Source: Mesorhizobium sp. WSM4904 | Lineage (GTDB): Bacteria > Pseudomonadota > Alphaproteobacteria > Rhizobiales > Rhizobiaceae | DNA length: 64,000 nt | Reading direction: 5' to 3' | Assembly: GCF_029674545.1 (NCBI RefSeq) | Contig: NZ_CP121354.1 | Span: 2,861,001 to 2,925,000, forward strand | In this document: one piece after another, positions 37,111-45,077 of the stretch | Layout: every line of letters starts with the position of its first letter | Numbering within the stretch: position 1 is the stretch's first letter | Made by a program: the position numbers and the translations under genes | The notes under the pieces: generated by a model | Seen by the model: only the letters and a program-made list of their open reading frames with translations | Databases searched by the model: none | What the model was told of the DNA's origin: nothing

Positions 37111-37857
37111 TCAGGCGTTGGATCCGCGATCGATCGTGTAGACGGAGCCAGTAACGCTGGCTGCGCCGGGCCCAGCAAGCCAAGATACGAGCCCGGCTAT
37201 GTCCTCAGGAGTAGCAAAGCGCCCCGGCAGCGCCATCCGCGCCCGTTGATTGTCGGCGAATGCACCATCAGCAGGGTTCATTTCCGTATCTGTGGAACCT
37301 GGCTGAACGACGTTTACGGTTATGCCTTTCTGGCCGAGTTCGCGGGCGAGGGCTTTGGACATCCCAACAAGGGCGGCCTTGCTCATGGAATACAGGCTTA
37401 AGCCCGGTCGAGGCGCTCGATCAGCAAGATTGCTGCCGATTGAAATGATCCTTCCGCCCGCACGCATTTGGCGGCCAGCCGCGCGGCAAGCTAGAAAGGG
37501 AGCTCGTACGTTGATTGCAATGGTCTGCTCAAAATCCTCGAGCGTGAAGTCCTCAATTGGCCCGGTGTGCAGAATCCCAGCGTTGTTGACGAGAATGTCC
37601 AGACCTCCGAGCTTGGCGATCGTTTCGTTCACGGCAAGATCCATTGCTTCAGCGGCCAGATTGTCGGCACGGATAGCGATGGCGCGGCGGCCGATGGCCT
37701 CCATTTCCTTGACCACTTCATCGGCTTTGTCTTTGGCCGAAGTGTAAGTGATGGCGACGTTCGCACCGTCGCGCGCAAGGTGCTTCGCTATTGCGGCGCC
37801 GATGCCGCGGCTGCCTCCTGTGACCAAGGCGATCTTGCCTTCAAGTGCAGAGCTCAT
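37111..37857 (-). CDS. SDR family oxidoreductase, 3-oxoacyl-ACP reductase-like
   Basis: A 248-residue classical SDR: cofactor loop VTGGSRGIGAAIAKH (about 13-27), NNAGIL, catalytic Ser in SIGSNLAD and Tyr/Lys in YSMSKAALVG; the C-terminus TGSVYTIDRGSNA fits. The Arg of YTSAKDK region suggests NADPH use. ATG 37857 follows GGAGG at good spacing. A sigma-54 promoter with only its last base off consensus sits 36 bases upstream (37893-37908), divergent from the pnt operon, so it is expected to be expressed under enhancer control. It is probably not the housekeeping fabG, as no fab genes are nearby. Confidence 0.88.
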   Translation of the reverse strand: MSSALEGKIALVTGGSRGIGAAIAKHLARDGANVAITYTSAKDKADEVVKEMEAIGRRAIAIRADNLAAEAMDLAVNETIAKLGGLDILVNNAGILHTGPIEDFTLEDFEQTIAINVRAPFLACRAAGRQMRAGGRIISIGSNLADRAPRPGLSLYSMSKAALVGMSKALARELGQKGITVNVVQPGSTDTEMNPADGAFADNQRARMALPGRFATPEDIAGLVSWLAGPGAASVTGSVYTIDRGSNA

Positions 37858-37892
37858 CAACTAATCCTCCCGAGTGATGCCGTCATTCTCTT

Positions 37893-37908
37893 CGCAATAA
37901 CCATGCCA
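37893..37908 (-). promoter_or_regulatory. Sigma-54 promoter of SDR gene
   Basis: On the minus strand TGGCATGGTTATTGCG matches the -24/-12 consensus TGGCAYRNNNNTTGCW at all but the last base, with exact GG-to-GC spacing. Expected transcript start is near 37882, leaving a leader of about 25 bases with a good ribosome site before ATG 37857. Confidence 0.75.
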
Positions 37909-37982
37909 TTCCGCTGGCAGCCAGGGATGGCGAGAAAAACATCAACCCAAGCGCTGACCTTCACGCGCACACCGGTGCTGGC

Positions 37983-38019
37983 TGTCCTTGATAAACACAT
38001 GATGTTGCCACCGGAAACA
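37983..38019. promoter_or_regulatory. Pair of TGT-N11-ACA motifs (possible NifA-type enhancer)
   Basis: TGT-N11-ACA occurs at 37983-37999 and at 38003-38019, offset by exactly 20 bp (two helical turns). They lie about 75-110 bp from each of the two flanking sigma-54 promoters. The classical NifA site is TGT-N10-ACA; N9 to N11 variants have been discussed for Mesorhizobium. No other activator site is evident here. Confidence 0.5.
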
Positions 38020-38084
38020 CCGGGATCCTCCTGCCTGGAAACAGACGAGTAGCTGGTAGCCAGTTACTCGGCCTCCATCCTCTC

Positions 38085-38100
38085 TGGCACGGGACTTGCT
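38085..38100 (+). promoter_or_regulatory. Sigma-54 promoter of pnt operon
   Basis: TGGCACGGGACTTGCT matches TGGCAYRNNNNTTGCW at every fixed position. The -12 GC is 40 bases before the pntAA start; a transcript start near 38111 leaves a leader of about 29 bases. Confidence 0.8.
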
Positions 38101-38139
38101 ACTGAGCGCGGCAACGAACCGACAGAAAGATTAACCCGT

Positions 38140-39426
38140 TTGGCAGCGACACAAACCATATTCATCCCTCGTGAGCTTGATGCGAACGAGCCGCGTGTCG
38201 CGGCTTCGCCTGAGACGGTGAAACGGCTGGCGGGTCTGGGCTTCGAGGTGATCGTCGAGAAGGGCGCGGGCCTCGGCTCGCGCATCACCGATCAGGAGTT
38301 TGCCACGGCGGGTGCCGCGATCGGCAAGGCTGCCGACGCGTCGAAGGCCGATGTGGTGCTGAAAGTGCGCCGGCCGACCGATGCGGAGCTGAAGGGCTAC
38401 AAGTCCGGCGCGGCCGTCATCGCCATCATGGATCCCTACGGCAACGATGCGGCGGTGGCCGCGATGGCCAAGGCCGGCATCACCTCCTTCTCGATGGAGT
38501 TCATGCCGCGCATCACCCGCGCGCAGGTGATGGACGTGCTTTCCTCGCAGGCCAATCTCGCCGGCTACCAGGCGGTGATCGACGCGGCCGCCGAATATGA
38601 CCGCGCGCTGCCGATGATGATGACGGCGGCGGGCACCGTGCCGGCGGCGAAAGCCTTCATCATGGGCGTCGGCGTCGCCGGCCTGCAGGCGATCGCCACC
38701 GCGCGTCGCCTCGGCGCCGTCGTCACCGCCACAGATGTGCGCCCGGCGGTGAAGGAGCAGGTCCAGTCACTCGGCGCGAAGTTCCTCGCCGTCGAGGACG
38801 AGGAATTCAAGGCGGCCGAGACGGCCGGCGGCTACGCCAAGGAAATGTCGAAGGAATACCAGGCCAAGCAGGCGGCGCTGACCGCCGAGCACATCGCCAA
38901 GCAGGATATCGTCATCACCACGGCGCTGATTCCGGGTCGTCCGGCGCCGAAGCTGGTCTCGGCCGCCATGGTCGCCTCAATGAAACCGGGCTCGGTGATC
39001 GTCGACCTCGCGGTCGAGCGCGGCGGCAATGTCGAGGGCGCGGTGCCCGGCAAGGTCGTCACGACCGAAAACGGCGTCAAGATCGTCGGCCATCTCAACG
39101 TCCCGGGCCGCGTCGCGGCATCGGCCTCGCTGCTCTACGCCAAGAACCTCTACGCCTTCCTCGAGACGATGGTCGACAAGGCGGCGAAGCAGCTTGCCAT
39201 CAAGCGCGACGACGAGCTGGTCAAGGCGACGATGCTGACCGACGCTGGCCAGGTCGTGCATCCCAATTTCGCCAAGGCCGCCGATGCGCCGCGCACGGAG
39301 CCGGCTGCGATCCCGGCCACGATCATGGTTGCCGGCGCCGGCGACACGAAACCGGCACCCCGGAAAACCAACAACAGGAAGGCCGCGGCCAAGTCGCCCT
39401 CGTCCAAGCCAGAAGGGAGCGCGTGA
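38140..39426 (+). CDS. pntAA: NAD(P) transhydrogenase, alpha1 subunit (NAD-binding domain I)
   Basis: A 428-residue soluble subunit of the proton-translocating transhydrogenase, which moves hydride between NADH and NADP while protons cross the inner membrane. [21 protein letters not shown] is the family start; the NAD-binding fold carries [29 protein letters not shown] with the downstream RQD-type loop region. A disordered Lys/Pro/Ala tail ends the protein. It must start at TTG 38140, since conserved residues follow at once. Stop overlaps pntAB. The split alpha1/alpha2/beta layout is the alphaproteobacterial one. Expression is probably sigma-54 dependent here. Confidence 0.95.
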   Translation: MAATQTIFIPRELDANEPRVAASPETVKRLAGLGFEVIVEKGAGLGSRITDQEFATAGAAIGKAADASKADVVLKVRRPTDAELKGYKSGAAVIAIMDPYGNDAAVAAMAKAGITSFSMEFMPRITRAQVMDVLSSQANLAGYQAVIDAAAEYDRALPMMMTAAGTVPAAKAFIMGVGVAGLQAIATARRLGAVVTATDVRPAVKEQVQSLGAKFLAVEDEEFKAAETAGGYAKEMSKEYQAKQAALTAEHIAKQDIVITTALIPGRPAPKLVSAAMVASMKPGSVIVDLAVERGGNVEGAVPGKVVTTENGVKIVGHLNVPGRVAASASLLYAKNLYAFLETMVDKAAKQLAIKRDDELVKATMLTDAGQVVHPNFAKAADAPRTEPAAIPATIMVAGAGDTKPAPRKTNNRKAAAKSPSSKPEGSA

Positions 39427-39848
39427 TGGAACAGCTGCAGAAAGCCCTCGACCAGCTCGATCAGGCGACGGCCGCCGTCCGCCTTGCCGTGCATGACCTC
39501 GCCAACGCGCCCGCCGGCGCCGAGGCTGCCGGCAACGCCGCACATGCGCTCTCTGGCGGCGCCATCGATCCCTTCGTCTTCCGCTTCGCCATCTTCGTGC
39601 TGGCGATCTTCGTCGGCTACTATGTCGTCTGGTCGGTGACGCCGGCGCTGCACACGCCGCTGATGGCCGTCACCAACGCCATCTCCTCGGTCATCGTCGT
39701 CGGCGCGCTGCTTGCCGTCGGCATCGCGGCTTCCGGCCTTGCCGCGGGCTTCGGCTTCATCGCCCTGGTGCTGGTTTCGGTCAACATTTTCGGCGGCTTC
39801 CTCGTCACCCAGCGCATGCTCGCCATGTACAAGAAGAAGGAAAAGTGA
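39426..39848 (+). CDS. pntAB: NAD(P) transhydrogenase, alpha2 subunit (membrane)
   Basis: A 140-residue membrane subunit with three to four helices: [39 protein letters not shown], and [20 protein letters not shown], ending [13 protein letters not shown] as usual. It forms part of the proton channel with PntB. ATG 39426 overlaps the pntAA stop by one base; GTG 39423 is the alternative. The N-terminal 40 residues form a soluble helix. Confidence 0.93.
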   Translation: MEQLQKALDQLDQATAAVRLAVHDLANAPAGAEAAGNAAHALSGGAIDPFVFRFAIFVLAIFVGYYVVWSVTPALHTPLMAVTNAISSVIVVGALLAVGIAASGLAAGFGFIALVLVSVNIFGGFLVTQRMLAMYKKKEK

Positions 39849-39849
39849 C

Positions 39850-41247
39850 GTGACCGTCAATCTCGCTTCCTTCCTCTATCTGGTCTCCGGCATCCTCTTC
39901 ATCCTGGCGCTGCGCGGCCTGTCGCACCCGACCACCAGCCGGCAGGGCAATCTCTACGGCATGATCGGCATGGGCATTGCTCTTTGCACCACGCTGGCGC
40001 TGGCGCTGCCCTCGGCGGGCCGCTTCGGCCTGATCGTGCTGGGGCTAGCCATCGGTGGCGGCGTCGGCGCCTATGTGGCGCGGCGCATCGCCATGACCTC
40101 GATGCCGCAGCTGGTCGCCGCCTTCCACTCGCTCGTCGGCTTCGCCGCCGTCATGGTGGCGGCAGCCGCCATCTACGCGCCGGAAAGCTTCGGCATCGGC
40201 ACGGCGGGCGACATCCACGCCCAGGCGCTCATCGAAATGAGCCTCGGTGTGGCCATCGGCGCCATCACCTTCACCGGCTCGGTTATCGCCTTCCTGAAGC
40301 TCGACGGCCGCATGTCCGGCAAGCCGATCATGATCGGCGGCCGCCACATGATCAACATCGCGCTGGGTGTTGCCCTGGTGGTGCTGATCGTGCTGCTGGT
40401 CACCACCGAGTCCAAGCTGGTCTTCTGGCTGATCGTCGCCGCCTCGCTGGTGCTCGGCGTGCTCCTGATTATCCCGATCGGCGGCGCCGACATGCCGGTC
40501 GTGGTGTCGATGCTGAATTCCTATTCCGGCTGGGCGGCGGCAGCGCTTGGCTTCACGCTCGGCAACTTGGCGCTGATCATCACCGGCGCGCTGGTCGGTT
40601 CGTCCGGTGCGATCCTGTCCTACATCATGTGCAAGGGCATGAACCGCTCCTTCATCTCCGTCATCCTCGGCGGTTTCGGCGGCGAAACCGCTGCCGCTGC
40701 CGACGACGGCATCGAGCGCACCGTCAAGCAGGGATCGGCCGACGACGCCGCCTACCTGATGATGAACGCGCAGAAGGTCATCATCGTGCCGGGCTACGGC
40801 ATGGCGGTCGCCCAGGCGCAGCACGCGCTGCGCGAGATGGCCGACAAGCTCAAGGCCAACGGCGTCGAGGTCAAATACGCCATCCACCCGGTCGCCGGGC
40901 GCATGCCCGGCCACATGAACGTGCTGCTCGCCGAGGCCAACGTGCCCTATGACGAGGTGTTCGAGCTCGAGGACATCAACTCCGAATTCGCGCAGGCCGA
41001 CGTCGCCTATGTCATCGGCGCCAACGACGTCACCAACCCGTCCGCGCGCGACGACAAGTCCTCGCCGATCTACGGCATGCCGATCCTCGACGTCGACAAG
41101 GCCCGCACCTGCCTCTTCGTCAAGCGCTCGCTCGGCTCCGGCTATGCCGGCATCGACAACACGCTGTTCTACAAGGACGGCACCATGATGTTGCTCGGCG
41201 ACGCCAAGAAGATGACCGAGGAAATCGTCAAGGCCATGGATCACTGA
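39850..41247 (+). CDS. pntB: NAD(P) transhydrogenase, beta subunit
   Basis: A 465-residue subunit with about nine membrane helices (residues 5-260) and the NADP-binding domain III at the C-terminus: VIIVPGYGMAVAQAQHAL, IHPVAGRMPGHMNVLLAEA, VIGANDVTNPSARDDKSSPIYGMPILDVDKA. GTG 39850 starts 1 base after the pntAB stop and gives family length; the longer open frame is accidental. 13 bases after its stop an SDR gene begins with noticeably lower GC, so an island junction may lie at about 41,250. Confidence 0.95.
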   Translation: MTVNLASFLYLVSGILFILALRGLSHPTTSRQGNLYGMIGMGIALCTTLALALPSAGRFGLIVLGLAIGGGVGAYVARRIAMTSMPQLVAAFHSLVGFAAVMVAAAAIYAPESFGIGTAGDIHAQALIEMSLGVAIGAITFTGSVIAFLKLDGRMSGKPIMIGGRHMINIALGVALVVLIVLLVTTESKLVFWLIVAASLVLGVLLIIPIGGADMPVVVSMLNSYSGWAAAALGFTLGNLALIITGALVGSSGAILSYIMCKGMNRSFISVILGGFGGETAAAADDGIERTVKQGSADDAAYLMMNAQKVIIVPGYGMAVAQAQHALREMADKLKANGVEVKYAIHPVAGRMPGHMNVLLAEANVPYDEVFELEDINSEFAQADVAYVIGANDVTNPSARDDKSSPIYGMPILDVDKARTCLFVKRSLGSGYAGIDNTLFYKDGTMMLLGDAKKMTEEIVKAMDH

Positions 41248-41260
41248 TGCTAGGTGGCTT

Positions 41261-42067
41261 TTGACTGAGTTCGCAACGACGAATAAGGCTGCCGCACCGA
41301 AGAAGGTCGCACTGGTGACGGGCGCTAGCCGAGGCATTGGCCGGGCTATCGCATTGGAACTCGCAAAGGGCGGCTTTTCTCTTTGCTTGGCTGCTCGCGA
41401 CAGTCAGTCACTCGCCGAAACACAGCAGGCTGCGACAGCACTTTCTGGCGCGCCAGCAGCTGTCACTATTGCAGATCTGAAAAAGCCTGACGCCCCGGAT
41501 CGATGCGTAGCGTTTGCATTAGGTCAGTTCGGTCAGCTCGATCTTTTGGTCAACTGCGCCGGCGACACCAGGCGAGGGGAGTTTCTGGATTTTACTTATG
41601 AGGATTGGTTGGATGGGTTCTCGTTAAAATTTTATGCGAGCGTGCTTCTGTGCCGGGCGGCGTGGCCGCATCTGGCTTCACGCGGCGGCTCTATTATCAA
41701 CATAGTAGGCTCGAGCTCTCGCACGCCAAGCGCGGATTTCACAATTGGCGGCGCGGTCAATTCGGCACTGCTGAACCTGACAAAGGCCTTGGCTGATAAG
41801 GGAAGTCGCGACGGCGTTCGAGTGAATGCGGTAAACCCGGGCTATATCAAATCGGGTAGGCTATTCGCCCGCATCGAGTCTTTGATGAGGGAGCGACAGT
41901 TAAGCGAAAGCGCCATCGAGAACGAGCTACTTGCTGGCCACCAGATCGTGCGCTTCGGGTCCCCAGAGGATGTGGCTCGGCTTGTTGCCTTTCTTGCATC
42001 CGATCAGTCAGCCTACATCCAAGGCGCCACGATTGACATCGACGGCGGCGCTGCCCGGGGAATTTAG
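41261..42067 (+). CDS. SDR family oxidoreductase
   Basis: A 268-residue classical SDR: VALVTGASRGIGRAIALELAK (about 16-36), VNCAGD, catalytic Ser in IINIVGSSSRT, while the usual Tyr position in the YxxxK motif reads FTIGGAVNSAL, so Tyr and Lys are not both visible: the enzyme may be altered or inactive. C-terminus ends YIQGATIDIDGGAARG. It begins at TTG 41261, 13 bases past pntB, and could be cotranscribed from the pnt promoter. Base composition is more AT-rich than pntB. A hairpin follows. Confidence 0.8.
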   Translation: MTEFATTNKAAAPKKVALVTGASRGIGRAIALELAKGGFSLCLAARDSQSLAETQQAATALSGAPAAVTIADLKKPDAPDRCVAFALGQFGQLDLLVNCAGDTRRGEFLDFTYEDWLDGFSLKFYASVLLCRAAWPHLASRGGSIINIVGSSSRTPSADFTIGGAVNSALLNLTKALADKGSRDGVRVNAVNPGYIKSGRLFARIESLMRERQLSESAIENELLAGHQIVRFGSPEDVARLVAFLASDQSAYIQGATIDIDGGAARGI

Positions 42068-42096
42068 TACTGTCGGTCCCCTCCGGCTCTAACGAC

Positions 42097-42120
42097 TGAG
42101 CGGCCCAAATGGGCCGCTCA
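42097..42120. terminator. Hairpin between convergent genes
   Basis: A 10-bp perfect stem TGAGCGGCCC/GGGCCGCTCA with loop AAAT lies between the SDR and the convergent oxidoreductase. It has no T tract, so termination is likely but not textbook. Confidence 0.6.
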
Positions 42121-42144
42121 GATGGTCACTGGTTTGAGATGCCC

Positions 42145-43140
42145 CTAGGTGTTCAGCGACACAACCACTTTGCCAAATTGTTCGTTTGATTCGAGATATC
42201 GATAGGCTTCGACGATATCTGCAAAATCAAAGGTCTTGGCGATCACAGGCTTCAGGGATCCGTCCGTGAGTCCCTCGGCAATGAAAGTCTTGGCGGCTTC
42301 GAGGCGGCGAGGATCCTGAACGATCTCATGTACAAGGTAACCGCGAAGCGTCAGACATTTACCCAGCACCGTGAAAAGCGGGAAAGGGGTAGGCTCGGGG
42401 CTTAGTCCGCCATATTCGAGCAGGATGCCGCCGCGAGCCATGGCAGCAGTCAGTGGATTGAAGATTGGGCCACCGACTGCGTCGAGAACGACCCGCACGC
42501 CAGTCGAGCCGGAAATGGCCTTCAGCCGGGCTTCCAAATCCTCCTCATTTGCCGCGATCACATGGGTTGCGCCGAAATCGATCAACGCCTGCTTCTTGGC
42601 GGACGATCGGGTAATGGCAATTGGCGTGGCGCCAACCTTTTTGGCGATCTGAATGGCCGCCAGTCCGACACTGCTTGACGCCGCGGTAATAGCGACGAAG
42701 TCCCCGGCGCGCAGCTGGGCGATCTCGATCAAAGCGCCGTACGCCGTGAGAAACTGCATCCATAAAGCAGCAGCAGCTTCGAAGGTGAGGCTCGCAGGGT
42801 GCTTGACAATGTGCGCGGCTGGGAATGTGGCGAGTTCGCCATGGGCCGGGTATTCGATCATCGAGATCGGTGGAATGGTACTGACAACGTCACCAGCCGC
42901 GAACCCGCTTACGCCGGATCCGAGTGCGTCAACGATGCCGGCGGCCTCGAGGCCAAGACGCGAGGGCAACTCAGGGGTCTCGATATAGGTGCCAGCGCGC
43001 ATCAGCGCTTCAGCCCGATTGAGGCCGATGGCCTTCACGCGAATACGGACTTGCCCCGGGCCGGGAGGCGCCACATCGATATTTTCTATGCGCAGAACCT
43101 CAGGGCCACCAAACTCATGAAAACGGACGACTTTTGTCAT
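42145..43140 (-). CDS. Zinc-independent medium-chain (quinone) oxidoreductase
   Basis: A 331-residue MDR protein of the quinone oxidoreductase branch. N-terminus VVRFHEFGGPEVLRIENI; GLNRAEALMRAGTY; NADPH loop ITAASSSVGLAAIQIAKKVGA (about 148-168). The Cys/His zinc ligands of alcohol dehydrogenases are absent. AGGAG precedes ATG 43140; the longer frame overlaps the divergent LysR gene. It is probably controlled by that LysR regulator 100 bp away. The substrate is an enone or quinone by family analogy only. Confidence 0.87.
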   Translation of the reverse strand: MTKVVRFHEFGGPEVLRIENIDVAPPGPGQVRIRVKAIGLNRAEALMRAGTYIETPELPSRLGLEAAGIVDALGSGVSGFAAGDVVSTIPPISMIEYPAHGELATFPAAHIVKHPASLTFEAAAALWMQFLTAYGALIEIAQLRAGDFVAITAASSSVGLAAIQIAKKVGATPIAITRSSAKKQALIDFGATHVIAANEEDLEARLKAISGSTGVRVVLDAVGGPIFNPLTAAMARGGILLEYGGLSPEPTPFPLFTVLGKCLTLRGYLVHEIVQDPRRLEAAKTFIAEGLTDGSLKPVIAKTFDFADIVEAYRYLESNEQFGKVVVSLNT

Positions 43141-43240
43141 TATAACTCCTAACGATTTGCATCGAATTGGCTTTACCATGCACAAATCGGGAAGATATAT
43201 TGGCTCGCAGGAAGATAAGACTAAACCAACGGTTTGGAAT

Positions 43241-44137
43241 ATGGATCGTCTTGCCAGCATGACTGCCTTCGTCAAAGCCGTGGATCTAGGCTCATTCGAA
43301 GCGGCGGCCTCTGCCCTTCAAATGTCTGGCCCAATGGTTGGGAAGCATGTGCGTTTCTTGGAGGAGCGGCTCGGGGTTCGGCTGCTCAACCGCACCACGC
43401 GCAGGCAGAGCCTCACCGATATCGGCAAGATTTATTATGAGCGCTGCCGCATCATTCTTACCGAGGCTGAAGCTGCCGACGCACTAGCAGCCGATCAACT
43501 CTCGGAGCCAAGGGGCAAACTGAGAGTAACAATGCCGGTCCATTTTGGCCGGCAATGCGCAGCCCCCGTAATGCTAAACTTGGCCAAGCGCTATCCTGGA
43601 TTGGAGTTGGAGCTCTCTTTCACCGATCGGCTTGTCGACCTCATGGAAGGCGGGTTCGACCTCGCGATTAGGACGGGAGAATTGACCGATAGAGCCGGAC
43701 TCATGGCCAAGCGACTCGCGCAGCAACGCATGATCGTTTGTGCTTCGCCAAGCTACATTGCCGAGCGTGGCATGCCCCAAGATCTGTCTGACATCGCGGG
43801 CCATGAGACAGTGGTTTATTGGCGCGCTGGGCCGGTTCCTCCTTGGCTGTTCCCGCGCGATAGCGAAGCGCCTTTTGAGATCGTTCCGCCGAGCCGATTT
43901 CGCTTCGACGATCTCAATGTGATTGCCGAAGCCGCTGCAGCAGGGGCTGGCCTTGCATGGCTGCCCTCATGGTTGGTGCGCGGTCATATTGCTAATGGCA
44001 GCTTGAGGGATGTGTTTCCGACAATGCCGAGCTTTCCTTACGACGCTTATGCCGTCTGGTTGCGGGCGCCGCTGATGCCAGTCAAGTTGAGGCTTGCCAT
44101 AGATGAGCTGGCAGCATCCTTGCCGAAATTGATGTGA
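43241..44137 (+). CDS. LysR family regulator
   Basis: A 298-residue LysR protein. The N-terminus is MDRLASMTAFVKAVDLGSFEAAA with recognition helix MSGPMVGKHVRFLEERLGVRLLNRTTRR. The effector domain has FDLAIRTGELTD, typical of the CrgA/DsdC-like group. ATG 43241 fixes the HTH at the usual place. Divergent from the quinone oxidoreductase, its likely target. Unrelated to the sigma-54 regulator downstream as far as sequence shows. Confidence 0.88.
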   Translation: MDRLASMTAFVKAVDLGSFEAAASALQMSGPMVGKHVRFLEERLGVRLLNRTTRRQSLTDIGKIYYERCRIILTEAEAADALAADQLSEPRGKLRVTMPVHFGRQCAAPVMLNLAKRYPGLELELSFTDRLVDLMEGGFDLAIRTGELTDRAGLMAKRLAQQRMIVCASPSYIAERGMPQDLSDIAGHETVVYWRAGPVPPWLFPRDSEAPFEIVPPSRFRFDDLNVIAEAAAAGAGLAWLPSWLVRGHIANGSLRDVFPTMPSFPYDAYAVWLRAPLMPVKLRLAIDELAASLPKLM

Positions 44138-44307
44138 GAGCTCAGAAATGGCGGCCTGTGTGCAGCGTGGGAACGGGCCGGACTGTCGTCCGACCCGTTG
44201 CCAATATGAGCCATCAGGCGTTGAGATCGTCATTCGGCTGTCGGTTTGAAGGTAAGGTGGCCGTCCGCGTCCTTGATCCATAAACGATGAATTCTGCCAA
44301 GGCGTGG

Positions 44308-44892
44308 TCAGCGAACTAGGGGAAGCGCTTCGGGCTGCTCGGTGATTACCAGATCGGAGATGGGCTCGTAGAAAGCCTCGTTGACACCTGCGATTGCAGC
44401 GTAGGCGGTGTCTGATTTTTCGACCGAAAGGCCGAGAAGGGGTGTGTGCCTGTCGAGGCCGACAGATCGGAACCATCTGGTACCGGGTCGCTCGGCATCG
44501 ATTTGGGAATGGGCATCCGTGGCATATGCTTCCGACGCGCCCTCGAAAGAAACCAGGCGCAACAACTCGCGTGGTCGCAGCTTGGGCGCCGTCACCGAAT
44601 GCCCGTTACGGGCTTCAAACAGGTCGCGGCTCCAATCGACTATATAGGGGTGCCATTCGAAGAAGCCCCAGTCGCTTGTATATTCGTTGGTGGTGAAGGC
44701 GTCCGCGGACGCGATGGTCCAGAAGGCGAGGTAGTTTCGCCCCGATCCCGAAACTCGTCGAAATCGCTGCACGGTCAGGAAGTGTGGCTTTGCCAACATC
44801 TGCCTCAGCTTCGGGCCACTATACCAGTCGTTCCAGGCGGCCTCGCGTGAGGCATCGTTGAAGTTGCAGCGTACGACATAAGCGAGATTCAT
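44308..44892 (-). CDS. EthD/DUF4286-like dimeric alpha-beta barrel protein, sigma-54 dependent
   Basis: A 194-residue protein I cannot name. The first half has the pattern NDASREAAWNDWYSGPKLRQ, then MLAKPHFLTVQRFRRVSG and NYLAFWTIASADAFTT, matching the small EthD-like protein at 60870-61181. The second half (LLRLVSFEGASEAYATD, and VNEAFYEPISDL) may be a second ferredoxin-like unit. ATG 44892 is well spaced from GAGG. A perfect sigma-54 promoter (44931-44946) sits 39 bases upstream, tying it to the activator gene next door. EthD-like proteins often accompany degradation of cyclic compounds. The 170-bp gap before it holds no clear gene. Confidence 0.7.
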   Translation of the reverse strand: MNLAYVVRCNFNDASREAAWNDWYSGPKLRQMLAKPHFLTVQRFRRVSGSGRNYLAFWTIASADAFTTNEYTSDWGFFEWHPYIVDWSRDLFEARNGHSVTAPKLRPRELLRLVSFEGASEAYATDAHSQIDAERPGTRWFRSVGLDRHTPLLGLSVEKSDTAYAAIAGVNEAFYEPISDLVITEQPEALPLVR

Positions 44893-44930
44893 ATTCATCC
44901 TCAGATAGGCCCGGCGATCTGGCCTGATCT

Positions 44931-44946
44931 TGCAACCAATGTGCCA
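44931..44946 (-). promoter_or_regulatory. Sigma-54 promoter of EthD-like gene
   Basis: On the minus strand TGGCACATTGGTTGCA matches TGGCAYRNNNNTTGCW at every fixed position with exact spacing. Transcription would begin near 44920, 28 bases before ATG 44892. A half-site GTGTC near 45014-45018 resembles the element upstream of the second promoter of this pair. Confidence 0.82.
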
Positions 44947-45077
44947 GTCAGTCTGGGCGGCTTCGGGCGGGTCGTAAAACGTCCCTCGGATATGCTTCGC
45001 TGCCTTTCTGAAGGACACGGAAGTCACTGAATGCCTGTGCTGCGGACATGGACCGCAATTCCGTGGGCTGTCTCGCA

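Noticed and set aside
37866..38020. Further nadC debris between the SDR and pnt genes
   Set aside because: Short look-alikes on the minus strand (FIKD and CQRNGM against LIKD and CHLSGI) are in the wrong order and too short; the sequence is better explained as a promoter region.
40045..41337. 430-residue minus-strand open frame
   Set aside because: Antisense of pntB; His/Asp-rich translation with no homology that I recognise.
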